Source: Fidelibacterota bacterium
GTDB lineage: Bacteria > Fidelibacterota > Fidelibacteria > Fidelibacterales > Fidelibacteraceae
DNA length: 12,392 nucleotides
Direction of reading: 5' to 3'
Assembly (NCBI GenBank): GCA_023134755.1
Contig: JAGLUM010000135.1
Location: forward strand, 1-12,392
In this document: one piece after another, positions 1 to 7,496 of the stretch
How positions within the stretch are numbered: position 1 is the stretch's first letter
Layout: each line of letters starts with the position of its first letter
Notes under the pieces: model-generated
Seen by the model: only the letters and a program-made list of their open reading frames with translations
Databases searched by the model: none
Told to the model about the DNA's origin: nothing
Position numbers and translations under genes: made by a program

Positions 1-705
1 GACAAGTGATTCCTGCGCTAAAGTATCCGGGACAATGTGGATTTTTGAGGGAATACAAACTCCATCGAACGTGGCCTTGTAATTATTACTTTTATCCAGA
101 TCAATGTATCCGGCAATATAAAAGGTGTCACGCGGAAGATAATCAAAAGAAAAACTGCCGCCGGGTCCGCTTTGTGTATAATATTCCGGAGCAGAAATAA
201 TAGAATCGGGATATGCAGTTTTGCGGCTGATATAAATGACGGCTGAGAGATTATCCTTCAGATTCGCGATGCTTCCGCGAAAGGAATTTTGCGGTATGTG
301 GCTGTCGGTAGTAAAACTAATATGTATGGGTTCGGAAAGATGATTGTTACGTAGATCAGAAATATTTTTTCCTAAAATAACAGTATAAACAACGTTTTTC
401 TTCCAAGGAGTATTGGGAGTTATACTGAGCTTTTTGCCCTGCATGCGAATATCTGTATCGTACTCTCCCAGCGGGAAAATGGTGATATTTTTGGCAAGGG
501 TTTTGCTGTTTAGCGGCTCAGAAAATTCAATACGCAATGTTTGCATGGAATCCACATTGGTAGCCCCGCTGGAGATAGATAAAAAAAGAGCTACAGGCGA
601 AGTCGTATCAGGAGGTCCGCCACCGGGAGGACTTTCAGATGCGCAATGAACAAAAAACAAGGCGCAGATCATTAAAATAGATACAGAATAAAATTTATAT
701 TTCAT
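1..705 (-). CDS. Ig-like domain lipoprotein, N-terminal part (runs off left edge)
   Basis: The reverse strand reads open from an ATG at 705 to the window edge, 235 codons with no stop. Residues 1-21 look like a lipoprotein signal: Lys at 2 and 4, a hydrophobic stretch, then Cys21. The residue before that Cys is His, which is unusual because Gly, Ala or Ser is normal there. A Pro/Gly-rich linker follows (residues 25-35, PPGGGPPDTT). Residues about 37-134 resemble a bacterial Ig-like (Big_5/SbsA-like) domain, with an F-SEPLN segment at 61-66, a DLRNN turn near 117-121 and a final FTTD strand. Residues from about 140 look like a second beta domain with GGSFSFDYLPRDTFYIAGYID, as in carboxypeptidase-regulatory-like folds. 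Related lipoproteins are common in Bacteroidota and neighbours and are expected to sit on the outer membrane or cell surface; their function is not known to me. No clear Shine-Dalgarno site precedes the ATG. Confidence 0.8.
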   Translation of the reverse strand, partial: MKYKFYSVSILMICALFFVHCASESPPGGGPPDTTSPVALFLSISSGATNVDSMQTLRIEFSEPLNSKTLAKNITIFPLGEYDTDIRMQGKKLSITPNTPWKKNVVYTVILGKNISDLRNNHLSEPIHISFTTDSHIPQNSFRGSIANLKDNLSAVIYISRKTAYPDSIISAPEYYTQSGPGGSFSFDYLPRDTFYIAGYIDLDKSNNYKATFDGVCIPSKIHIVPDTLAQESLV

Positions 706-756
706 GCACTAAAATACATTAAATCCGTCAGAAGTAGTAGAAAAAAATCAACTGTC

Positions 757-785
757 ATTCTGTCCCGAAAGACTGAGGTAAGAAT
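757..785. repeat. Imperfect hairpin element in the 706-929 gap
   Basis: ATTCT at 757-761 pairs with AGAAT at 781-785, and an inner GTC (762-764) pairs with GAC (771-773) around a CCGAAA loop, leaving an asymmetric bulge on the right arm. From memory it resembles the short TGTCATTCTGAG-type hairpins scattered between genes in many environmental bacterial genomes. There is only one copy in this window, so repeat status rests on that resemblance. Confidence 0.35.
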
Positions 786-856
786 CACTCCAAGCTTCAT
801 ATTTTTCGACCAGCCGACAGCTAATTGCTTTCTCTTTCTTGACCTTATCCGCTAAC

Positions 857-881
857 CCTGCGAAGTCTCTGCGAAGCGAGG
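857..881. repeat. Dispersed palindrome-like repeat, copy 1
   Basis: This 25-base segment starts CCTGCGAAG and ends GAAGCGAGG. It aligns along its whole length with 8008-8031 (copy 2), with six substitutions and one single-base gap. Here the self-complementarity is largely lost, while copy 2 still folds well. A short inverted repeat (GAGG-TATAT-CCTC, 878-890) and CCTGCCTACCCGG then a T run (to 909) follow, possibly the rest of a larger degenerate element. It lies just beyond the 3' end of the membrane protein gene at 930-2651. Confidence 0.5.
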
Positions 882-929
882 TATATCCTCCTGCCTACCC
901 GGTTTTTTTATAGTGAAAATATGACACAA

Positions 930-2651
930 TTAAATGGATAATCCGAAGCTTGCGGGTGTAAGTATACTGAACAGCACAAGCCAGACCGTTAAGAAAATTA
1001 ACGAAATTATACTCCAAGTCAGCGCTTGCCGGTGTTCCCGGCTTCCGCCTTCCTGCGCTCTGGCTTTCCATGCGATAATAAATCCCACGATCGCATAAGG
1101 CGGAAAAACAAGACCTACAAGGGCCAGCTTTTTTGCCAGTTTGGATTCCGCGTAATTCACGTGATCAATTTCGTTTTCCGGAATAATATCCAGCCACTCG
1201 GGATTGTAGATGACCCTTTGCACATTCAGCAAGCCGGCTTGATACCATTTTACGCCGCGTTCCTTTAATACCTTGCGCCGCGCAGGATTCAGAAAATAAT
1301 TAACCTGTTTTATCATCCATTCCAGAGAACCGGCAAAGCGGATTCTTTCCCAAAGCAGCATAAGTAGCGCAAACATTGATATACCAATAACAATGGTAAC
1401 AAAGGTATGTCCCCAGAGTCCCACATTGCGCCCATATGGAATGCCGAAAATCCAGTCCAGTACAATAAACATAGCAATAAAATATAAAAACTGGATGGTG
1501 TAGTTGGTAAAAGCTACAAAACCGAAACGGCGCACAAAACGGGTTTTATTGCCGAAGACAGTCGATTTACCGCGCATATCCACTAAGCGAATTACGCTCA
1601 TGATCAGCAAGATACTGAACCCGTTCAACAGCATAAATTGAAAGTACCACCCCACAAAAGGGACACCCAGTAAATTCTGTGTCCACCCGCGGTGATCCCA
1701 GACATCCATATACAGATTCAGACCCGCATCAAAACCGAATTTACCGGCAATATAAAATACATTTATTAATAGTCCAATTAAACCAATGAGGTACATAATC
1801 ATACCAATGCGCAGAGTATTTTTAACAAAAGTTTGTGGCTTGCGCTGTTCCTTTGGCATAGAGAGAAAAATTCCGAAAATGGTGCCGATAAAAGAAACGG
1901 CCAGATAAGGAAACAGCGGTTCAGGATGTCCGGCAAGCGGCTGGAGAAAAAAGACCAGTAAGATGCGCCCAAAGGAGTCCGTACCGATACGCGGATAGGA
2001 TTCCACGTAACTACCAAGCTGTGCGGGGAAATCCGGTATGATCAGATTTACCAACCCCCAGACCAGCGGAGTAACCAGCAGAACAAGGACCACTAAAATA
2101 ACATATATTTCGATAAGTTTGTTCTTATCACGGTATTTTTTGCGGTGTACCAGAGAAGCATGAATGACACCGTTGATAATGATACACCAGGCAATGGTAT
2201 GAATGGTTTCAAAATGATTAAAGCGCCACAGGGCATGATCCCAGGTCCAATGTACCGGGCCCAGCGCGGGGTCAGATACTGCCTTTAAAGATTCGTGTAC
2301 AAACACCCCAACATCCCCATGATATCCAATTAGTCCTTCTACCAGCATGGCAAAAAGCAGGAGAATAAAACCACCGATCACCTGCCGGCTTGCCAGCGTT
2401 GTTGCTGAAATATTCCTGCGCAGCTCATGTTCCATGCTGACAGTATTACCCATAGCAGATACCATCAGAAAAAAACCTGCTAATCCGCCGCCAAAGGGCA
2501 AAATAACCATTAAAATAAATTGAATAAATTGTGCATGTGATAAATCAGCTGACAGCGTATTTACATCCAAAGTATGTAAAACCATATGCAATACCAGCAT
2601 TAACGCAATAGCCATACCACGCATAAAATCCATGCTTGCAAAACGCTTCAT
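930..2651 (-). CDS. Polytopic membrane protein, DUF1624/DUF418 acyltransferase-like
   Basis: 573 residues, about ten or more hydrophobic segments, inner membrane. The N-terminus carries D8-x2-RG and a membrane helix ending in LH (R11, G12, H22), the opening typical of DUF1624, DUF418 and heparan-N-acetyltransferase-like proteins. The segment F439-A-G-S-L-E-W near residues 439-445 matches the conserved GPLEW end of DUF418. These families are thought to move acyl groups across or at the membrane, but the substrate cannot be read from sequence. Beyond the usual end (about residue 455) lies a roughly 115-residue extension: a polar stretch, then two more hydrophobic helices (about 506-530 and 544-566) joined by a charged loop, not typical of the family and possibly DUF4190-like. 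The start is fixed by AGGAGGG seven bases upstream. It is transcribed away from dnaE and has no same-strand partner within 200 bp. Confidence 0.8.
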   Translation of the reverse strand: MKRFASMDFMRGMAIALMLVLHMVLHTLDVNTLSADLSHAQFIQFILMVILPFGGGLAGFFLMVSAMGNTVSMEHELRRNISATTLASRQVIGGFILLLFAMLVEGLIGYHGDVGVFVHESLKAVSDPALGPVHWTWDHALWRFNHFETIHTIAWCIIINGVIHASLVHRKKYRDKNKLIEIYVILVVLVLLVTPLVWGLVNLIIPDFPAQLGSYVESYPRIGTDSFGRILLVFFLQPLAGHPEPLFPYLAVSFIGTIFGIFLSMPKEQRKPQTFVKNTLRIGMIMYLIGLIGLLINVFYIAGKFGFDAGLNLYMDVWDHRGWTQNLLGVPFVGWYFQFMLLNGFSILLIMSVIRLVDMRGKSTVFGNKTRFVRRFGFVAFTNYTIQFLYFIAMFIVLDWIFGIPYGRNVGLWGHTFVTIVIGISMFALLMLLWERIRFAGSLEWMIKQVNYFLNPARRKVLKERGVKWYQAGLLNVQRVIYNPEWLDIIPENEIDHVNYAESKLAKKLALVGLVFPPYAIVGFIIAWKARAQEGGSREHRQALTWSIISLIFLTVWLVLFSILTPASFGLSI

Positions 2652-2658
2652 TGTAATT

Positions 2659-2665
2659 CCCTCCT
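2659..2665 (-). promoter_or_regulatory. Strong ribosome binding site of the membrane protein gene
   Basis: The reverse strand reads AGGAGGG, then seven bases, then the ATG at 2651. This is close to an ideal anti-16S match and supports the chosen start. It also shows that this organism uses Shine-Dalgarno initiation at least for some genes. Confidence 0.75.
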
Positions 2666-2703
2666 GCCCCCGGTTTATTATCCTTTAAAAAAATACAAAA
2701 GTT

Positions 2704-2732
2704 AAAATAATTAATTTATTCTATAAACACAA
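2704..2732 (-). promoter_or_regulatory. Possible sigma-70-like promoter of the membrane protein gene
   Basis: On the reverse strand TTGTGT (2732-2727) and TATTTT (2709-2704) are separated by 17 bases, about 50 bases upstream of the start codon. The region is very AT-rich, so a chance match is quite possible. Confidence 0.3.
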
Positions 2733-2803
2733 GAAAATGGATATACGGTGAAATCATCGGTAAATTCTTAAAAAATCAGATAGTACAGTAAGACATGGAA
2801 ACG

Positions 2804-2847
2804 AGGAAAAGAAAGGAAAATTACAGAAAGTCATTTCCCTTTTTCCT
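2804..2847 (+). promoter_or_regulatory. Hairpin-forming purine/pyrimidine inverted repeat upstream of dnaE
   Basis: AGGAAAA (2804-2810) pairs perfectly with TTTTCCT (2841-2847), and AAGGAAA (2813-2819) pairs with TTTCCCT (2834-2840) with one mismatch. A two-base GA bulge separates the two stems and a 14-base loop closes them. No T run follows on the plus strand, so it does not look like an intrinsic terminator. It ends about 60 bases before the dnaE ATG and could be a leader structure or a protein site if the dnaE transcript starts upstream of it. Confidence 0.35.
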
Positions 2848-2909
2848 TAAGATGTTGTACATTCATTATACGATCCAAGGGCTATGACAATAAAAAAAAC
2901 ACAGGTATC

Positions 2910-5900
2910 ATGTTGAATTTTGTCCATTTACATACTCACAGTGATTACAGTACTCTTGACGGTGCGCTGAAAATTAAAACCATTGTTTCTATGGCAAAGA
3001 AAATGAACCTGCCCGCGGTAGCACTCACTGATCATGGAAATATGTTTGGGGCTATTGAACTCTTTAATCAAGCAAAAAGAGCTGGAATTAAGCCTATTAT
3101 CGGATGCGAAATGTATGTTGCCAGAAGATCCCGGCACGATCGATTAAGCATAAAGACCAAGGAAGGGAAGTACTTTCATTTGGTGTTGCTGGCCAGTAAC
3201 GAGAAAGGCTACCACAACCTAATGAAATTGACATCAAAAGGGTACCTGGAAGGATATTATTATAAACCTCGGGTAGATAAAGAGCTTTTACGGGAATGTA
3301 ATGAGGGATTAATTGCCACCTCGGCGTGCATTAACGGTGAAGCCGCAGTTACAGCACGGGTGCACGGATTTGAAGAAGCAAAAGAGATTGCCTTGGAATA
3401 TGCGGATATTTTTCCGGACCGCTTTTACCTGGAAATGCAACGGCACGGACTGCCGGAAGAGGATATTGTCAACGAGATATTTATACGCATTTCTAAAGAG
3501 ACCGGTATCCCATTGGTTTGCTCCAACGACGCCCATTATGCAATTCGGGAACACGCAGAGGCACATGATGCACTGCTCTGCATCGGCACGGGATCAAATA
3601 TCAGTGATACCAAACGATTAAAGTATGCAAATGATGAATTTTATTATAAATCGCCGGAAGAAATGACGGAGTTATTTAAAGATATCCCTGAGGCATTGGA
3701 AAATACGGTAAAAATCGCGGAACAATGTAATTTCAAACTCAAAACCGGGAACTACTATCTTCCGAAATTTCCCATTCCAGAAGATGCAGGTACGGACGAT
3801 CCAGATCGCTATTTGGATATACTGGTTCATAAGGGATTGAAAAAACATTTTGGGGAAGAAGTTAACAGTGAATATCTGGAACGGGCAGAATACGAACTTT
3901 CCGTAATTAAAAAAATGGGTTTTTCGGGCTATTTTCTGATTACACAGGATTTTGTCAAGTGGGCGAAAGATGAGGATATCCCCGTAGGTCCCGGACGAGG
4001 CTCAGCGGCAGGAAGTCTAGTTGCCTATTCTTTGGGCATAACAAACATTGACCCCCTTCCTTTTGACTTACTCTTTGAACGCTTTTTGAACCCCGAACGG
4101 ATTACTATGCCCGATATCGATATCGATTTTTGCTATGAACGTCGCATAGAAGTAATTAATCATATTAAGGAAGAATACGGCGAGAAAAATGTTACACAAA
4201 TTATCACTTTCGGTCGCATGCAAGCCAAAGCGGTAGTTCGTGATGTTGCACGGGTAATGGGTATGGATTACGCTACCGGAGACCGTTTTGCAAAGGCTAT
4301 TCCCCCGGAAGCTAAGAATCTGGAAGATGCTGAAAAAATGAACAAAGATCTGCGGGAATATATTCAAGAAAGCCCGGAGACTAAAAAGCTCTGGGAAATT
4401 TCCAATGTACTGGAAGGCATGAATCGGCAGGTTGGTATTCATGCAGCCGGAGTCGTTATCGCACCGGATGATCTATTAAATTATATTCCTCTGTATAAAT
4501 CTGCAAAAAATGATATTACCAGTCAATATGACATGGGCTGCCTGGAACAGGTCGGCATGCTCAAGGTCGATTTTCTGGGTTTGCGCACACTCACGGTAAT
4601 CAAACATACTCTTGATCTGCTAAAGCAGCGTGGTATTGAGTTGGATATTGATAATATTACTTTTGACGATCCAAAGGTGTACCGTCTTTTCAGCGAGGGC
4701 AGGACCTTTGGTCTGTTTCAGTTCGAATCTTCCGGCATGCGCGAACATCTGAAAAAACTGCAGCCTACATGCATTGAGGACCTGATCGCGATGAACGCGC
4801 TGTATCGACCGGGTCCCATGGCTAATATTCCAACCTTTATTAAATGTAAACATGGTGAGAAAGTCAATTATCTTGATCCTAAAATGGAGCCTATTCTTAA
4901 AGCCACTTATGGTGTAATCGTTTATCAGGAACAGGTAATGAAAATTGCCTCGACTATTGCCGGTTTGTCGCTTGCTAAGGCAGATACCCTGCGCCGGGCG
5001 ATGGGAAAAAAGAAACGAAGTGTCATGGAAAAGATGCGAGGCGAATTCATTGAAGGTGCAAAAGAAAATGATATCAATGAAAAGATCGCCAACGAGATCT
5101 ATGATTTGTTGATCAAGTTTGCCTCGTATGGATTTAACAAGAGTCACTCGGCAGCATATGCGTATATTGCCTATCAGACCGGCTACCTGAAGGCATATTT
5201 CCCCGCTGAATTTATGGCTGCCAATCTTACAAGCGAACGCGGAGAGATCAAGCGTGTCGTTGAGCTGGTCTCCGAAGCTAAAAAACTGGATATTGAGGTA
5301 ATTTCTCCGGATGTAAACACGGGCACAGAATATTTTTCCGTTGTTGATGGCAAGATAACCTACGGGCTTTCCGCCTTAAAAAGCATAGGAGGAAAAGCGG
5401 CAGCTGAAGTTGTCCGTGCCCGGGAAGAAGAACCATTCACAAGTATTTTTGATTTAACCAGCCGAATGGATTTGCGTATTGTCAACCGAAAAACTCTCGA
5501 AGCGCTGATTTACGCGGGTGCCATGGATTCTTTGGAAGGCAGCCGCAGCCAGAAATTTCATGCTATTGATACTGCTCTAAAATACGGTCAACGTTTTCAG
5601 GAAGAAAAAGAAGCTGCACAAGTAAGTTTGTTCGGTATCGCCACCGGACAGGTAGTGATGAATGAACCGGTTTTAGAAGAGATTTCTGAATGGAACGAAC
5701 AAATGAAACTTGAAAAAGAAAAAGAATTCATTGGGTTTTATCTTACCGGTCACCCGCTTGAACCCTTTCGCGATGAACTTGAAGCCGTATCAAATGAATA
5801 TTATCTGGACGATAAGGAAACGAAGATACCGGAGATCATCCGCGTGGGTGGCATCATTAGCGATTTTATATTGCGCTATGATAAAAAAAACAACCAGTAT

Positions 5901-6335
5901 GCAAAATTTCATTTTGAATCCCTTACGCATGAATTTGACGTGCTTGCCTTTAAATCCTTTGCCCAGTACAAAGAGCTGCTGCAGGAAGATTCAAAAATAT
6001 ATCTTGAAGGAAACCTGAAAATTGACAATGAACGAAATCAACTGCCGACCCTTTTTCTAAATTACGCGCTGCCCCTTTCAGATGTACGTGAAGGTAAGAT
6101 CCGTGCTGTACATCTAAGAATACAGAATGATGAAAAATTTGAGCAAGGTCTTGCAGAATTAAAAACCTTTATTTCCAAATATCCCGGGGGTAAAACCCTG
6201 TATGTTCATATCAGTTATCCCAAGACCAATGAACCTGAAAAAATTATTAAAGCCGGAATTGGTATCAATGCCGCTCGTGTACTGGTGCAAAAAATGCGCG
6301 AAATTGTCGGACAGGCAAACGTCTGGCTGAGCTGA
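2910..6335 (+). CDS. dnaE: DNA polymerase III subunit alpha
   Basis: 1141 residues, full length for bacterial DnaE, the C-family replicative polymerase that extends DNA at the fork. The N-terminal PHP domain (about 1-210) keeps the metal-site residues HLHTH (8, 10), TDH (41-42), E67, H90, C140 and NDAH (207, 209). The palm carries GPGRGSAAGS and PDIDIDF, with D402 and D404, and the third catalytic Asp in KVDFLGL, D554; these line up with E. coli D401, D403 and D555. GFNKSHS lies at 741-747, a helix-hairpin-helix region at about 815-876, a beta-clamp binding pentapeptide QVSLF at 904-908, and an OB fold at about 978-1055. A small C-terminal domain of about 75 residues follows. The upstream AGG (2903-2905) is a weak ribosome site. 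The stop lies 3 bp before the radical SAM gene, so the two are almost surely co-transcribed. Confidence 0.98.
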   Translation: MLNFVHLHTHSDYSTLDGALKIKTIVSMAKKMNLPAVALTDHGNMFGAIELFNQAKRAGIKPIIGCEMYVARRSRHDRLSIKTKEGKYFHLVLLASNEKGYHNLMKLTSKGYLEGYYYKPRVDKELLRECNEGLIATSACINGEAAVTARVHGFEEAKEIALEYADIFPDRFYLEMQRHGLPEEDIVNEIFIRISKETGIPLVCSNDAHYAIREHAEAHDALLCIGTGSNISDTKRLKYANDEFYYKSPEEMTELFKDIPEALENTVKIAEQCNFKLKTGNYYLPKFPIPEDAGTDDPDRYLDILVHKGLKKHFGEEVNSEYLERAEYELSVIKKMGFSGYFLITQDFVKWAKDEDIPVGPGRGSAAGSLVAYSLGITNIDPLPFDLLFERFLNPERITMPDIDIDFCYERRIEVINHIKEEYGEKNVTQIITFGRMQAKAVVRDVARVMGMDYATGDRFAKAIPPEAKNLEDAEKMNKDLREYIQESPETKKLWEISNVLEGMNRQVGIHAAGVVIAPDDLLNYIPLYKSAKNDITSQYDMGCLEQVGMLKVDFLGLRTLTVIKHTLDLLKQRGIELDIDNITFDDPKVYRLFSEGRTFGLFQFESSGMREHLKKLQPTCIEDLIAMNALYRPGPMANIPTFIKCKHGEKVNYLDPKMEPILKATYGVIVYQEQVMKIASTIAGLSLAKADTLRRAMGKKKRSVMEKMRGEFIEGAKENDINEKIANEIYDLLIKFASYGFNKSHSAAYAYIAYQTGYLKAYFPAEFMAANLTSERGEIKRVVELVSEAKKLDIEVISPDVNTGTEYFSVVDGKITYGLSALKSIGGKAAAEVVRAREEEPFTSIFDLTSRMDLRIVNRKTLEALIYAGAMDSLEGSRSQKFHAIDTALKYGQRFQEEKEAAQVSLFGIATGQVVMNEPVLEEISEWNEQMKLEKEKEFIGFYLTGHPLEPFRDELEAVSNEYYLDDKETKIPEIIRVGGIISDFILRYDKKNNQYAKFHFESLTHEFDVLAFKSFAQYKELLQEDSKIYLEGNLKIDNERNQLPTLFLNYALPLSDVREGKIRAVHLRIQNDEKFEQGLAELKTFISKYPGGKTLYVHISYPKTNEPEKIIKAGIGINAARVLVQKMREIVGQANVWLS

Positions 6336-6338
6336 CAA

Positions 6339-7493
6339 ATGATCATTTATGTTACATCAGGATGTGAAGATACTGTAGTTACGCGGCGTTTCCGCGCAGC
6401 CCACCCGCAGGCAGATATAATAAGCGTAGCCGATACAGAAGATGCGCGCCGGGCACTCTTCGAAAAAGAAACCCACAGCGGTAAGCGCAATATATTTATC
6501 ACCCTTGCAAAAGGACAACATTTTAAAGTATGCCCCGGCACGGAGTTGCCCTACATTTGCTGTAATTACTGGACCCTGCATCAAGCAAGCAATTGCCCGT
6601 ATGACTGTACTTACTGTATCTTGCAATATTATTTAAATAATCCGCTGCTGACCGTATATGCTAATGTGGATGATTTGATAGATATGATTCGCCAACGAAT
6701 ACAAAAGGAACCGCAACGGCTATTCCGTATTGGTACAGGTGAGCTGGCCGACAGTCTGGCCATTGATGATGTCGCGCAAGTGGGACCTGATTTAATTCAG
6801 TTTACCGGGAAGCAGAAGAATGTAATATTGGAATTAAAAACCAAATCAGATAAAGTAGATCACCTGTTAAGTGTTCAGCACAAAGGAAAAACTGTGATCT
6901 CATGGTCGCTAAACCCACCGGATATTATCACGCATCATGAATTCCGGGCGGCAGACCTGGAGAAACGGATGCAAGCAGTAGACAAAGTACAAGACGCGGG
7001 TTATATGCTGGGCTTCCATTTTGACCCCATGCTTATGTATGAGAATTGGGAAACCGGATATGAAGAATTAATAAAAATCCTTTTTGAGCATGCCCGACCG
7101 GAAAGGATTGCCTGGATCTCTATTGGAAGTCTCCGTTTCCCGCCGGAGATGGAAGACAAAGTAAACGTAAAATTTCCAAAGACCAATTTACTGGATGGTG
7201 AAATGATTCGTGGCCGCGACAATAAAATCCGCTACTTCAAACCGCTGCGCGTAAAAATGTACAAACATCTGTATGCCTGCTTACAGCGTTATGGAGGAGA
7301 GAACCTGTTTGTTTATTTTTGCATGGAAGACGCGGATGTTTGGAACCAGGTTATGGGTTTCGCGCCAGAAAGCAACCAGCATCTGGATTACCTTTTTGCA
7401 GAATATCTCAGCAAAAATTTCCCTAAATTACAACTATCCAAACCTGATATAACCCTATATCGCAATTTTCACACAAAACGCAGCTGGGAGTGA
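6339..7493 (+). CDS. Spore photolyase-like radical SAM protein
   Basis: 384 residues, COG1533/SPL-type radical SAM enzyme, expected in the cytoplasm with a [4Fe-4S] cluster that cleaves S-adenosylmethionine. The cluster motif is CPYDCTYC (C86, C90, C93), with the Cx3Cx2C spacing seen in spore photolyase rather than the usual Cx3CxPhiC reading. ILQYYLNNP follows, as in the family. KSDKVDHLL and GYMLGFHFDPM also match spore photolyase blocks. In Bacillus SplB the thymine-radical hydrogen donor, Cys141, lies in a block of form FEAACTSD; the equivalent here (about 129-139) reads FRIGTGELADS with no Cys. An upstream segment, CPGTELPYICC, adds three cysteines (65, 74, 75). So it is SPL-like but probably not a classical spore photoproduct lyase. 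It starts 3 bp after the dnaE stop with little ribosome site of its own, suggesting translational coupling. A role in DNA repair is inferred only from family and neighbour. Confidence 0.9.
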   Translation: MIIYVTSGCEDTVVTRRFRAAHPQADIISVADTEDARRALFEKETHSGKRNIFITLAKGQHFKVCPGTELPYICCNYWTLHQASNCPYDCTYCILQYYLNNPLLTVYANVDDLIDMIRQRIQKEPQRLFRIGTGELADSLAIDDVAQVGPDLIQFTGKQKNVILELKTKSDKVDHLLSVQHKGKTVISWSLNPPDIITHHEFRAADLEKRMQAVDKVQDAGYMLGFHFDPMLMYENWETGYEELIKILFEHARPERIAWISIGSLRFPPEMEDKVNVKFPKTNLLDGEMIRGRDNKIRYFKPLRVKMYKHLYACLQRYGGENLFVYFCMEDADVWNQVMGFAPESNQHLDYLFAEYLSKNFPKLQLSKPDITLYRNFHTKRSWE

Positions 7494-7496
7494 AAT

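Larger units (their letters stand above)
2652..2909. other. Divergent intergenic region between the membrane protein gene and dnaE
   Basis: AT-rich, 258 bases, expected to hold promoters for both flanking genes. Besides the minus-strand promoter candidate it contains a purine-rich hairpin (2804-2847). Before dnaE a TTATAC at 2866-2871 could be a -10 element, but no good -35 lies at the right distance. A 30-codon open frame (2795-2887) has no recognisable content. Confidence 0.5.

Noticed and set aside
413..649. Plus-strand open frame of 78 codons
   Set aside because: It is the antisense shadow of the lipoprotein gene, whose reverse-strand reading gives a signal, a linker and Ig-like strands.
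901..909. T run after GC-rich sequence, possible intrinsic terminator
   Set aside because: The only adjacent stem is four base pairs and separated from the T run, and no plus-strand gene ends here; on the minus strand the run would be A.
2795..2887. Short 30-codon open frame just before dnaE, possible leader peptide
   Set aside because: It has no good ribosome site, its composition simply follows the purine/pyrimidine hairpin, and no regulatory codon run is evident.
4620..5147. Minus-strand open frame of 175 codons inside dnaE
   Set aside because: It overlaps the conserved DnaE core, has no recognisable motif and is explained as an antisense shadow.
6339..7493. Naming the radical SAM gene splB (spore photoproduct lyase)
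   Set aside because: The hydrogen-donor Cys block differs and nothing in the window suggests sporulation, so only SPL-like is supported.
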